A stretch of DNA of 64,000 bases from positions 1,237,001 through 1,301,000 of the forward strand of contig NZ_CP067100.1 of assembly GCF_016616235.1 (NCBI RefSeq), written 5' to 3'. How positions within the stretch are numbered: the first letter of the stretch is position 1; each line of letters opens with the position of its first letter. Origin of the DNA: Bradyrhizobium diazoefficiens. Its GTDB lineage: Bacteria; Pseudomonadota; Alphaproteobacteria; Rhizobiales; Xanthobacteraceae. The notes under the pieces are model-generated. The model searched no databases and had not been told where the DNA came from. It saw only the letters and a program-made list of their open reading frames with translations. Positions 37,879-46,684 of the stretch are shown piece after piece. A program made the position numbers and the translations under genes.

Positions 37879-38655
37879 TCACGCGGTATCGCCCGATTCA
37901 TCTCCTGACATCCGCCGATCGTCTTGCGCAGCCATGGTGTGAGATCGGGGCGGTTTCGTCGAGAAGATATCCTCGACTTCGAGACAGATATTCTCGTGGC
38001 ATTCGCACGCTGCCGCGGCGAGCCGGGTTGGATCGATCTCGATATGGCCTCGTCGATCGGACTTGATCGCTCCAGACGCGCGCAGTTTGCGCATCAAGAG
38101 CGTCACTGTCGTTCGTCGCACACCAAGTATTTGCGACAGCGCCTGTTGAGTGAGCGGCAGGACGTTATCGTCGATGCGGTCGCGAACCTGGAGCAGCCAG
38201 CGGGCCATACGGACTTCGACCGGATGCAGCGCATTGCAGGCCGACCCGAGCTGAAGCTGCACCAGTATCGCCCTGATGTGAATCTGGATCGCGTGCCGGA
38301 TTGCGGGACTGCGGCTGAAAGCGGCGTAAAATCGCGATGCAGGGACTCGCGCGGCGATGCCGGCAGCACGGACGATGGTGGTCATGGCCGAAGGAGACGG
38401 CCCCAGCACCGAAAGACTACCCACCGCGCCTTCGCGCCCGACCATGGCGGTGGCAACCGTCCGTCCGTCCGCCATGTCAGCCATCAGTGAGATGGCGCCG
38501 CTATGAGGGAAGAAGACATACTCGATCCGGTCACCCGCTTGCGAGAGGACTGCGTCCTGGCCGAGCACGACCGTCTCCAACTCAGGCGCCAGTAGATGGA
38601 AATCCGCGGGTGGCAGCGCAGCCAGAAGTCGGTTACCCGTTCCGCTGGAACTCAT
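37879..38655 (-). CDS. Crp/Fnr-family transcriptional regulator
   Basis: A 258-residue regulator. The cyclic-nucleotide-binding-like beta roll covers about 10-130 (VLGQDAVLSQAGDRIEYVFF, GAISLMADMADGRTVATAMV). The C-terminal HTH_Crp region is at about 150-215 (LTQQALSQILGVRRTTVTLL, MRKLRASGAIKSDRRGHIEI). It lacks the N-terminal cysteines of an Fe-S type FNR. About 30 extra residues follow the DNA-binding domain (AAACECHENICLEVEDIFST and on) with three cysteines, absent from typical members. Target and ligand are unknown. Confidence 0.9.
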   Translation of the reverse strand: MSSSGTGNRLLAALPPADFHLLAPELETVVLGQDAVLSQAGDRIEYVFFPHSGAISLMADMADGRTVATAMVGREGAVGSLSVLGPSPSAMTTIVRAAGIAARVPASRFYAAFSRSPAIRHAIQIHIRAILVQLQLGSACNALHPVEVRMARWLLQVRDRIDDNVLPLTQQALSQILGVRRTTVTLLMRKLRASGAIKSDRRGHIEIDPTRLAAAACECHENICLEVEDIFSTKPPRSHTMAAQDDRRMSGDESGDTA

Positions 38656-38921
38656 TACTGTAGCCCACCCGCGGCGGCGCGTGCGCCACCTTGTTCGCTC
38701 CGCGCGCAGCGAAAAGGCGAACTTAACATTTGATGGAATCTGCTTCGTTATTTCGCATCATGTTCCATATCGCTTCTGCTCCGCCGCGAGCCGTTTCCCT
38801 CGCACCATCTAGGACTAGATGCAAACGCGCGGCGAGAGACAACTGCAAAATCGGTATGGGTAACATCGTAGGCGCCACGCGCGCGGAGTTCCGAGCTTGA
38901 GGCGCCTTCCGTGAACGCGGT

Positions 38922-39160
38922 CTCGATCACCGCGCCGAACGGTTGCCAGGAGCGGCCGTCGAACTGGACCAGCCGCATCTGCCTGATCGGCAGATAGCTG
39001 TCCGGCGAGCTATTCATCCTGATATTGGGCAGCGCAACGGTGTGGCGATAATTCCTCAGCGCAGCCGCCTGGCGCATGATGTTGTCGCGAGGACGTGACG
39101 ATTCAGATCGCCAAGGCCTTCCTGGATGCCCTTGTACAGCGTGCGCCCGAAAGCGTGTGG
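38922..39160 (-). pseudogene. Remnant of a LivK-type ABC substrate-binding protein gene
   Basis: The stretch translated as DNIMRQAAALRNYRHTVALP, NIRMNSSPDSYLPIRQMRL and FDGRSWQPFGAVIE closely resembles the C-terminal end of branched-chain amino-acid/amide type binding proteins. Upstream residues (TLYKGIQEGLGDLN) lie in another frame, and no N-terminal domain or start remains. This is a 3' fragment with a frameshift. The rest of 38656-39330 is otherwise without recognisable genes. Confidence 0.6.
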
Positions 39161-39330
39161 CTGCGCTACCGCTTCTTGTCGGCAGGATCGAAAACGGCAA
39201 GCGTATTGACGTGCCTTCTGCATCACCATCATCCAGGATGACGGTGATGGACTGATCGTCCAGATTGGGTTTGTAGCCTGTAGGGGTGCAGCAATGGGGA
39301 CGCTGAGACAGCTGTGCCCGCAATGCTCCA

Positions 39331-40260
39331 CTACGGCAGCCCTCGCGCCTCCAGCTGATGCACCAGCAGCAGGGTCGGCTCGGCGAGGCTGTCGCCCGAG
39401 CCATCGAGCCCGAAGGCGCTCGCGATGCCGTCACGGCTGCGCAGCAGCGTGGCGCGCGGGCAATGGCCGGCGCCGCACAGCGTCTTCTTCAGCGTCTCGC
39501 CCTGCGCCACCACGCCGGCAGCATCGTCCGTGGCCCAGGCCAGCACGATTGGCACGTCGACATTGAGGATGCCGGGATAGATCGACCGCTTGTCATACTG
39601 GGCGGCGTCGGTGCCGAGATAGGCCTTGACGCTGTCGCTGGCGTCCTTGCCGGCGCGGTAAATCCCGGAGACCAGCACCACGGCGGCGACCTCGGCGCGA
39701 TCGGTCTGGAGCTCGGGATGGGCCAGGAGGGTCGCGACATGGAACGCGCCGGCGCCGTAACCGACCGCGACGATCTCGCGGGGATCGCCGTTGAACAGAT
39801 CGATATTGCCGTGGACCCAGGACAGCGCCGCCGCCACATCGGCCGCGCCGGCCGGCCAGATCGCCGAGGGCGCCAAGCGGTAGCTGACGCGCACCCCGAT
39901 CATGTCGTTGCGCGCGGCAAAGCACATGGCCTGGTCCTGCATCTCGCGCGACAGGTCCGGAGCTCCGCGGTCGCCGGTGAAAGTGTCGCCGGCCACGAAC
40001 ACCAGCACCGGTCGCGGCGTCGTCGCCTTGGTCGCGCTGGCGGCGACATCGAGCACGTTGGCTTCGCTCTCGCCATAGCGCAGGCCGCGCGAGAAGGTGA
40101 CCTGCTCGCACAGCCGCGCGGTGCCGCCGGCGGCCGTGTCGGAATCGGTGAGGCCTGCCAGGACGAGATCGGAGGGGGCGGTCAGCCGCGCCGGCAGCGG
40201 GCCATGCGCGGAGGCGGTCGTGACGGTCAGGAGAAGGAAAAATGCGAGATAATTCTTCAT
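39331..40260 (-). CDS. Secreted alpha/beta-hydrolase-fold protein lacking the catalytic serine
   Basis: A 309-residue protein with a signal peptide (YLAFFLLLTVTTASAHG). It is built like acetyl-esterase/BD-FAE-type hydrolases: VLVFVAGDTFTGDRG occupies the place of the HGGG oxyanion loop, followed by GVRVSYRLAPSAIWPAGAAD and ALSWVHGNI. The nucleophile elbow reads AVGYGAGAFHVATLLA, so residue 169 is glycine (codon GGC) where active enzymes have serine, and HGGG is replaced by AGDT. The frame is intact. It is either a pseudoenzyme/binding protein or an enzyme using another chemistry. The ATG at 40260 is chosen to begin the signal peptide. Confidence 0.8.
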   Translation of the reverse strand: MKNYLAFFLLLTVTTASAHGPLPARLTAPSDLVLAGLTDSDTAAGGTARLCEQVTFSRGLRYGESEANVLDVAASATKATTPRPVLVFVAGDTFTGDRGAPDLSREMQDQAMCFAARNDMIGVRVSYRLAPSAIWPAGAADVAAALSWVHGNIDLFNGDPREIVAVGYGAGAFHVATLLAHPELQTDRAEVAAVVLVSGIYRAGKDASDSVKAYLGTDAAQYDKRSIYPGILNVDVPIVLAWATDDAAGVVAQGETLKKTLCGAGHCPRATLLRSRDGIASAFGLDGSGDSLAEPTLLLVHQLEARGLP

Positions 40261-40549
40261 GATGGGTACGGGCCTTGCGCGCCCTATCATGGGTCGCTGA
40301 TCGGGCCTGTCTTTTCAATTCGCCTTATTAGTTAGCTCGTCTTGAGGCGATTTCGCGGCGCCTGCAGCGGGGCTCAATTCCTGACAGGCGATTCGGAAGG
40401 CAAGATGTCAGCCGCGCGATGGTTTGCGCGGCCCGGCTGTTTTTGCACCGATGTGTCAGATGTTTGCGCGGCCTGACCCCGCGTCATGCCGGATCAGGCT
40501 TGCTACTGTGCATGGGGTTGTTTTCGCAGATTTTGCCTGGAGCTGCCTG

Positions 40550-41128
40550 TCACGGCCGCTTCATCGTCCGGAAGGTGATGGAATAGCGGCGTGCCTCGAC
40601 CGGCGGGATGCTGTGCTCCCATTCCGACCGCGCCTCGCCGTCCATCATGTAGAGCGACCGCGGCAGGGCCTCGAGCGTGTGGCGCTGCCATTTGTCGCCG
40701 CTGCGGCGGCGGAAGCGGAATTTGCAAGCCGAACCCAGCGACAGGCCGAGGACCTTGTCGAAATGCGGCTTGTCGCGATGCCAGCCGATCCCGACGCCGG
40801 CGTCATACTCCGTGCACAGCACCTGCCGCACGCTGCCCTCGGGCAGGCCCGCCCAAGCCTCCGCGCGGCGGGCGACAGGCAGCACCCAGTCCGGGATCGG
40901 CTCGGCCTCAGCGAGCTGCTGCAGCGTGTAGTCGTAGCGGTAGCCGAATGAGGCCACCCGGCGGTTGCCCTCGAAGGCGCCGAACTGGAAGCGCTGCAGC
41001 GGCAATGCTGCGATGCGGCCGATCAGCTCCTGCTCGGCGGCGGCTTCGATAAAATTGTCGGTGTGGCGAAGACCCGCCGGGCCTTCCTGCGGATCGGCGA
41101 ACAAACCAAGCTGCGTCATTCCTCGCAT
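40550..41128 (-). CDS. alkB: Alpha-ketoglutarate-dependent dioxygenase AlkB
   Basis: A Fe(II)/2-oxoglutarate dioxygenase of about 192 residues, repairing alkylated bases in DNA or RNA. The iron and 2-oxoglutarate motifs are clear: IGWHRDKPHFDKVLGLSL (His-x-Asp) and SEWEHSIPPVEARRYSITFR (distal His and the two arginines). The N-terminal nucleotide-recognition lid includes YRYDYTLQQLAEAEPIPDW. Three in-frame starts exist (41158 TTG, 41128 ATG, 41119 ATG) without a decisive ribosome site; 41128 is a compromise. Stands alone. Confidence 0.88.
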   Translation of the reverse strand: MRGMTQLGLFADPQEGPAGLRHTDNFIEAAAEQELIGRIAALPLQRFQFGAFEGNRRVASFGYRYDYTLQQLAEAEPIPDWVLPVARRAEAWAGLPEGSVRQVLCTEYDAGVGIGWHRDKPHFDKVLGLSLGSACKFRFRRRSGDKWQRHTLEALPRSLYMMDGEARSEWEHSIPPVEARRYSITFRTMKRP

Positions 41129-41184
41129 GTCCGTGACGGAACCTTTTGGCGCCCCCAACGACTTATCTATGACGCGGAGAAGTC

Positions 41185-41340
41185 ATGTGCGAGGCTGTCA
41201 TGGCAGAGAAGCATACCGCCGATCCGGCAGAGATCATGCGGGCGACCGGTCATCCTGAGCTGGAATATGCCGCCGGCTGGACCATCGCCGGTCTCGTCAC
41301 CATCGGCACCATCGTCGCCGCCTGGGTGTTTGCGATCTAG
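41185..41340 (+). CDS. 51-residue single-pass membrane protein
   Basis: A short gene encoding MCEAVMAEKHTADPAEIM, an acidic soluble part, and GWTIAGLVTIGTIVAAWVFA, one transmembrane helix, ending with Ile. GGAGAAG stands four bases before the ATG. Its TAG stop (41338-41340) overlaps the stop of the convergent histidine kinase gene (41337-41339) through a shared CTAG. Short TM proteins of this shape are common in rhizobia, but I recognise no family. Coding status rests on the ribosome site and the clean helix. Confidence 0.55.
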   Translation: MCEAVMAEKHTADPAEIMRATGHPELEYAAGWTIAGLVTIGTIVAAWVFAI

Positions 41341-42923
41341 GCTACCGGAAACTGGAGCTCGAAGGCCACGCCCTCGTCGGTCGGCTTGAGCCTGATCGAG
41401 CCGCCATGGCTCGCCATCACCGCGCGCGCGATCGCCAGCCCCATTCCGGTCCCGCCCTGGTCGCGGCGGGTGGTGAAGAATGCATCAAAGATCCTGTCGC
41501 GGTTCGGCGCCGAAATCGGCTCACCGTCATTGCTCACGGTCAAAAGCAGGGTCGTGCGCTCGTCGACCGCCTCCAGCCTGATCGTCCCAGCCTTGTGCCG
41601 CATCGCGTTATCAGTGAGATGCGATAGCACGATCAGCGCCTTCTCCGAGGACATGCCGATAGCACGGTCGAGGCTGCCGCTGGTCTCGATAGAGCTTGCC
41701 GGAAACCGGCTTTTGAGGTCGGCGATCACGGCTGCCAGCTCGGTGCGCTCGTTCCGCGGCAGGCTCTCGGCGCGGGCGAGCTCGCGCAGCCGCTGCGCCA
41801 TTGCTTCCAGCCGCTTTGTGTCGGACAGGATGTTGGCGATGAAGGTGTTCTGCTCGGCCGGCGTCAGGCTGCCGGCCTTGCCCTGAACCGAATCCTGCAG
41901 CAGCTCGGCCGCGCCCTTGATCGAGGTCAGCGGCGATTTCAGCTCGTGGGTGAGATGGGCCGAGAACGTGGCGATATAGTCCGAGCGCCGCGCCAGCTGC
42001 TCGGCCATACCGAGGAAGCTGTGCGAGAGCTGGGCGAACTCGCGGGTGCCGTAATGCCGGAGCGGCTGGAACGCCTCACGATCGCCGCGGCCGATCCGGG
42101 CGGCGCGATCGATCAGCTCGCGCATCGGCAGCGTGATGGTGCGCGAGAACACCAGGCCGATCGCGATGGTGCCGAGGATCACGGCGAGCCCGGCCAGCAC
42201 GAACTTGGCCCGCTCCTGATAGAGATGGTCAAAGATGTTGCTCGGCGTCCGCGTGGTGTAGATCACCCCCGCCACGCGGTTGTTGACGATGACGGGCATC
42301 GCCGAGAACACGTGCACGCCGAGGCCGCGGCTGAAGGAATAGATCGGCGGTGGCGGCCGGTCCGGGACGCGGTTGCGCAAGGTGGCGCGGTATTGGCCGT
42401 GCAGCGCATCCGCGACCTCCTCGATATGAGCGAGGGATTGCCCGACCTCGTAGCGGCCGGCGATCACCACGCCCTGCGGATCGAGGATGCGAAAGCCGGC
42501 CAGCGTCACCTTCTGGGTCTCGCGGATGATCGGCGTCAGCTTTGCGCCGATCTCGACATAGGCTGCTTGCGCCGGCTGTGACGCGGGGAGCGCATCCGGC
42601 CGTCGCCGCAACAGATCATCGGCGGTGAGGTCGAGCGCAGGGCGGATCGGGGTGACCTGGTCGCCGGGATCTGGCAGCACGTTCGGCGGCACCTCCGCGC
42701 CGAGCGTCAGGCCACTGTCGAGCCGTACCGTGACCTCCTGCGCATAGATCGTCGCCAGCACGCGGCTCTGCGCGATCAGCTCGGCCTGGGTCTGGCGGAT
42801 CAGCTGGTTGTCGTAGAGGCGGAAGAAGAACAGGCCAACCAACGGCAGCACGCCGACGGTCGCCAGCACCGTGAAGATCACGAGGGTGAGCGACGGTCGC
42901 CATTTGTCGGGCGCCGCGGTCAT
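41337..42923 (-). CDS. Sensor histidine kinase (CreC/ChvG-like)
   Basis: A 528-residue membrane kinase. The first transmembrane helix is LVIFTVLATVGVLPLVGLFF, then a periplasmic sensor of about 220 residues (VLPDPGDQVTPIRPALDLTA), a second helix (FVLAGLAVILGTIAIGLVF) and HAMP. The H-box FSAHLTHELKSPLTSIKGAA has the phospho-His; the N-box is VLSHLTDNAMRHK and G-boxes include GGTGMGLAIARAVMASHGG. It starts at 42923, overlapping the response-regulator stop by four bases (ATGA). With the DUF4173 gene and regulator it forms one operon. The periplasmic sensor and the companion membrane protein resemble a CreBC-CreD arrangement. The signal is unknown. Confidence 0.9.
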   Translation of the reverse strand: MTAAPDKWRPSLTLVIFTVLATVGVLPLVGLFFFRLYDNQLIRQTQAELIAQSRVLATIYAQEVTVRLDSGLTLGAEVPPNVLPDPGDQVTPIRPALDLTADDLLRRRPDALPASQPAQAAYVEIGAKLTPIIRETQKVTLAGFRILDPQGVVIAGRYEVGQSLAHIEEVADALHGQYRATLRNRVPDRPPPPIYSFSRGLGVHVFSAMPVIVNNRVAGVIYTTRTPSNIFDHLYQERAKFVLAGLAVILGTIAIGLVFSRTITLPMRELIDRAARIGRGDREAFQPLRHYGTREFAQLSHSFLGMAEQLARRSDYIATFSAHLTHELKSPLTSIKGAAELLQDSVQGKAGSLTPAEQNTFIANILSDTKRLEAMAQRLRELARAESLPRNERTELAAVIADLKSRFPASSIETSGSLDRAIGMSSEKALIVLSHLTDNAMRHKAGTIRLEAVDERTTLLLTVSNDGEPISAPNRDRIFDAFFTTRRDQGGTGMGLAIARAVMASHGGSIRLKPTDEGVAFELQFPVA

Positions 42924-43624
42924 GCCTCTTTCTCGCAGCGGCCGAGCTTGAAGCCGACGCCGTGGATCGTCTCGATCGCGTTCTCGCAATCTTGCGCCGC
43001 GAGCTTGGCGCGGATGTTGCGGATGTGGCTGTCGATGGTGCGGTCGGAGACCTGGATGTTGAGCTGATACGCCGCACGCATCAGCTGCTCGCGGTTGAAC
43101 ACCGAGGTCGGCCGGGTCAGGAACGCGCGCAGGATGCCGAACTCGATCGCGGTCAGCTTCAGCGGCGTGCCGGCAAAGGACGCCACATGCTGCTCCGGAT
43201 CGATCAGCAGGCCGCCCTGCACCAGCGCGGCCGGACCGGCCTTGGCCTCGCCGTTGCGCGGGCTGAGCCGGCGCAGGATGACGTTGACCCGCGCCACCAG
43301 CTCGCGCGGGCTGAACGGCTTCGTCACGTAGTCGTCGCCGCCGATCTCGAGGCCGAGGATGCGGTCGATTTCCTCGTCGCGCGCCGACAGGAACAGGATC
43401 GGCACGTCCGAGCTCTTGCGCACCTCGCGGCAGACGTCGAGGCCGTCGAACTCGGGCATGCCGATATCGAGCACGATCAGGTCGGGCCTGTCGCCGGCAA
43501 AGCGGGTGAGCGCCTCCTTGCCGTCGCGGGCCTCGATCACGTCCATGCCGGCCTTCTTCAGGGCGACGCGGATCACCTCGCGGATGTGGCCCTCGTCGTC
43601 GACGATGAGAATGCGATGCGCCAA
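42920..43624 (-). CDS. OmpR/PhoB-type response regulator
   Basis: A 234-residue regulator. The receiver domain has phosphoacceptor Asp53 (LIVLDIGMPEFDG), acidic residues in IVDDEGHI and Lys in YVTKPFSPREL. The C-terminal winged helix (FGILRAFLTRPTSVFNREQL, SDRTIDSHIRNIRAKLAAQD, VHGVGFKLGR) matches the Trans_reg_C family. Its stop overlaps the kinase start, and the DUF4173 gene ends 12 bp before its start, so the three are co-transcribed. Target genes are unknown. Confidence 0.94.
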   Translation of the reverse strand: MAHRILIVDDEGHIREVIRVALKKAGMDVIEARDGKEALTRFAGDRPDLIVLDIGMPEFDGLDVCREVRKSSDVPILFLSARDEEIDRILGLEIGGDDYVTKPFSPRELVARVNVILRRLSPRNGEAKAGPAALVQGGLLIDPEQHVASFAGTPLKLTAIEFGILRAFLTRPTSVFNREQLMRAAYQLNIQVSDRTIDSHIRNIRAKLAAQDCENAIETIHGVGFKLGRCEKEA

Positions 43625-43636
43625 GGATTTCTCCGC

Positions 43637-45151
43637 TCACCCTACCGGCTGATCCCTGAACTGACCTTTGGCTGCGGCATCTAGCCTATGTTGCAGCCGC
43701 CAGCTCCGTAGGCCCCAGGCCCGCCAGGCCATGTCCACGCTCTGAGTCCCCAAAAGCCGTTCACGCAATCCGACAAGTCTAGCATCGGAACGAAACGGCA
43801 TCATCTTCTCGATTGCCGGCAATGCCTGGGGTCCGAGTTGCGCGAGGTAGTAGATATCGATCGGCATGCCTCTGCCCGAAATTTCCCGGCTATGGGCGAC
43901 ATTATAGTCGGCAATGAACGCGTCGAAGTTCACGAGCGAGCAGGTATATAGCACGATCGTTAACGCGATCAGATTGGCACTGACCAGCCATCGGTTGGAC
44001 CGGTTGAGCGCGATGCGAGCCACGATCAGGACCAGCCCGAGCGCCACCAGCCCCATCCAGATGAAGGCGGCGATGCGCCAATAGGTCAGCATGTAGATGT
44101 CCACATAGAGGTCGAGGCGGAGGATCGAGGACGCGACCAGCAGGACGTTCTGCCCGACCCAGAGATAGACCAGCGGCCGGATCACCGTCGATTTCTCGGC
44201 TGGTCCGCCCGGACGCATCGCGGCCAGCACGAAGGCGGCGGCGAGCAGGGCGGTCGCGATCAGCGGATAGGCGCCGCGATGGGCGTAGGCCGCATAGGTC
44301 ATGTTGGCCGGCAGCGCCAGATGGCCCCAGAGATAGAGGCCGTCGAGGACCGATTGCGCCGCGAACAGCAGGTTGAACAGGATCAGCGACCGCAGAATGG
44401 TGGACGCTCCAAGGAACTCGGCAGGAATGAACTCGGCGGGAATGAAGGGCGGGAGGGGCGCCAGCTCGGGGGCATCAGGGGCGATGGTGGTGGCAACCTT
44501 CCCACGACGCCAGCGCACATGGATGAACGGCCAGACCAGCGCCAGCATCATGGTCCAGAACAACACGCGCGGGATGCTGATGTATTGGAGGATGAGCTTT
44601 GGATTGAGCAGCGACACCCACTGCTCGATCACCGGATTGGCCGCGGCAAACAACGCCACGAAAACGGTGCTCAGCACCGCCGGCAGCAGCCAGAGTGCGA
44701 TGCCGCGGGTGAACGCCGACATGTTGAAGACCTGGAGCGCCTCGGGGAAGAACCTGAGGGGACCAAACAGGAAGAAGTTGCGCAGCGCGCGGGCGCGCTC
44801 GGCCAGTTCGGTCGTTTCCGGATTGGTCGCGACCAGTAGCGCAATCGTCAGCGATGCGAGGAGGATCAGGAAGGACAGCGTGTTGAGCTCATCGACGGCC
44901 GGCACAAGGCCGGCGACGAGAATGGCCGCACCGATCGTGGCGCGCCGCAGATCAAGAGCCGCATGGTTGAAGAAAACCGACACGCCAGCGATCGCGATCG
45001 CAAACAGCGTCAGCGACAGCCCGATCCGCTCGCCATAGAACAGCCAGTCGGCGAGTGCGGCCAGCACCAGCGCGAGGCCGATCTTGGCGGGGATCGAGGA
45101 ATGACTGATCGGCTTGATTTCCGCGACGATCGTCGAAGCCAGGCTCGTCAT
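43637..45151 (-). CDS. DUF4173 polytopic membrane protein
   Basis: A 504-residue inner-membrane protein with about 12 transmembrane helices (for example FLILLASLTIALLVATNP, LWLLPAVLSTVFVALFAAAN, LIATALLAAAFVLAAM). Segments PLIATALLAAAFVLAAM, LRLDLYVDIYMLTYWRIAAF and ANLIALTIVLYTCSLVNFD are typical of DUF4173. The C-terminus ends in a soluble segment (IEKMMPFRSDARLVGLRERL). The ATG at 45151 has AAAGG nearby; the frame opens far upstream. It leads the operon with a two-component system, comparable in place to CreD near CreBC, but I know of no demonstrated function for DUF4173. It may be a sensor partner or the regulated output. Confidence 0.82.
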   Translation of the reverse strand: MTSLASTIVAEIKPISHSSIPAKIGLALVLAALADWLFYGERIGLSLTLFAIAIAGVSVFFNHAALDLRRATIGAAILVAGLVPAVDELNTLSFLILLASLTIALLVATNPETTELAERARALRNFFLFGPLRFFPEALQVFNMSAFTRGIALWLLPAVLSTVFVALFAAANPVIEQWVSLLNPKLILQYISIPRVLFWTMMLALVWPFIHVRWRRGKVATTIAPDAPELAPLPPFIPAEFIPAEFLGASTILRSLILFNLLFAAQSVLDGLYLWGHLALPANMTYAAYAHRGAYPLIATALLAAAFVLAAMRPGGPAEKSTVIRPLVYLWVGQNVLLVASSILRLDLYVDIYMLTYWRIAAFIWMGLVALGLVLIVARIALNRSNRWLVSANLIALTIVLYTCSLVNFDAFIADYNVAHSREISGRGMPIDIYYLAQLGPQALPAIEKMMPFRSDARLVGLRERLLGTQSVDMAWRAWGLRSWRLQHRLDAAAKGQFRDQPVG

Positions 45152-45328
45152 GTGTAGAAGACCTTTCGTGATGGATGGCATCACGAAGTCTGAACGGCGC
45201 TTGTGCAGAAGGCGGGAGCATCGTTTGCACGGTTTCAGGAGTCTTTTGCAGTTTTCGTGCAGGGGCGCTTTTGCCTCTCGCGCGGCGCAAATCGCTTTGT
45301 TAGGTGCGAGACATTCATCCCTCATCGC

Positions 45329-46684
45329 ATGTGGCGCATCATGCAATTCCTCCGCCGTATCGGTCTGATCCTGGTCTGGCTGGCCGCATCTCTCGCTGCA
45401 GTCGCGGCTGCAAACAAGAACGATCCCTATCTGCTCGCGCTGCGTGGCGCCGGAAATATCGCGCTTGTCATCGCAAGCCTCACGATCGTCGTCGTCCTGC
45501 TCCGTCGCAGGCGCTGGCGCAGCGTCGCGGGCAAGCTGCTTGTCGTGCTCTGGTGCCTACCGCCACTGCTGATGTCAGCGGCGCATCTCAGGTTCGAGCT
45601 GCGCAAGCACGACGTTCTCAGCGCGAGCGCCGCCGAGGCGCGGCAGCTCGGGCCGCACTTCATGGTCGGCTATTCCTCCCTTGCCGAGGTTGCGGGCCTT
45701 GCCGAGCAGGGCTTGATCGGCGGCGTCTACGTCACCCGGCACAACATCCGCGGCCGCACGACCAAGGTGTTGCGTGCCGAGATCGCGGCGCTCCAGGACA
45801 AGCGGCGCGCGGCCGGCCTGCCGCCGCTGGTCGTTGCCGCCGATCAGGAAGGCGGTATCGTCGGGCATCTGGCGCCGCCGCTGACCAAGGTGCCGGCGCT
45901 GGCGACGCTCACCGGGCTTGCGCCCGACGACCAGCAGGCCAAGGCCGAAGAGTTCGGCCGCATCCACGGCCGCGAGCTGTCCGAGCTCGGCGTCAACCTC
46001 AACCTCGCGCCGGTGCTCGATCTCAAGCCGCCGGCGCGGCGCAACCGCCTCGATTTCCACACGCTGATCGGCCAGCGTGCGATCGCGACCGATCCCGTTG
46101 TCGTCAGCACGATTGCGAGCGCCTATGTTCGCGGTCTGGAAGAATCCGGCGTCGGCGCCACGCTGAAGCATTTTCCCGGCATCGGCCGCGTGCGCACCGA
46201 CACACATCATTTCAGCGCCAATCTCGACACACCGGTGAAGGAGCTCGAAGCCACCGACTGGCTGCCGTTCCGCGAGGTGTTGTCGCACTCGCGCAGCGCG
46301 CTCATGGTCGGTCATGTCACGCTGACCGCGGTCGACCCCGATCGCGCCGCCTCGCATTCGAAGCGCGTCGTCGATGGCATCATCCGCGGCAAATGGGGTT
46401 ATCAGAGTGTGGTGATGACCGACGACCTCGTGATGGGCGCGATCTACCAGAATGACGTCTGCAAGGCCGTGGTCGAGGCGATCAACGCCGGCGTCGATCT
46501 GCTGCTGGTCGCCTATGACGGCGCGCAGTTCTACCGCGTCTTTGCCTGCGCGCTGGAGGGATCGCGGCAGGGGAAATTAGATACGGCGATGCTTCGCGCC
46601 AGCGAGGCGCGGCTGGAGCGGGCCTTTGCGACCGAGCAGGCGCGAGCTGCCTCACGCGCTGTCAGCCTCGCTCGTCAGAACTAA
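45329..46684 (+). CDS. Membrane-anchored glycoside hydrolase family 3 (NagZ-like)
   Basis: About 451 residues. The N-terminal 100 contain up to three hydrophobic segments (IGLILVWLAASLAAVAAA, NIALVIASLTIVVVLL and LLVVLWCLPPLLMSAAHL). The GH3 barrel follows, with NLNLAPVLDL, KHFPGIGRVRTDTHH (NagZ-type catalytic His/Asp loop), ALMVGHVTLTAVDPD and MTDDLVMGAI (nucleophile Asp). NagZ removes beta-N-acetylglucosamine from muropeptides or other chains; cytoplasmic NagZ lacks this membrane anchor. The start is 45329 or 45341 (ATG). The stop codon TAA falls in a dispersed repeat. It is divergent from the DUF4173 operon. Confidence 0.85.
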   Translation: MWRIMQFLRRIGLILVWLAASLAAVAAANKNDPYLLALRGAGNIALVIASLTIVVVLLRRRRWRSVAGKLLVVLWCLPPLLMSAAHLRFELRKHDVLSASAAEARQLGPHFMVGYSSLAEVAGLAEQGLIGGVYVTRHNIRGRTTKVLRAEIAALQDKRRAAGLPPLVVAADQEGGIVGHLAPPLTKVPALATLTGLAPDDQQAKAEEFGRIHGRELSELGVNLNLAPVLDLKPPARRNRLDFHTLIGQRAIATDPVVVSTIASAYVRGLEESGVGATLKHFPGIGRVRTDTHHFSANLDTPVKELEATDWLPFREVLSHSRSALMVGHVTLTAVDPDRAASHSKRVVDGIIRGKWGYQSVVMTDDLVMGAIYQNDVCKAVVEAINAGVDLLLVAYDGAQFYRVFACALEGSRQGKLDTAMLRASEARLERAFATEQARAASRAVSLARQN

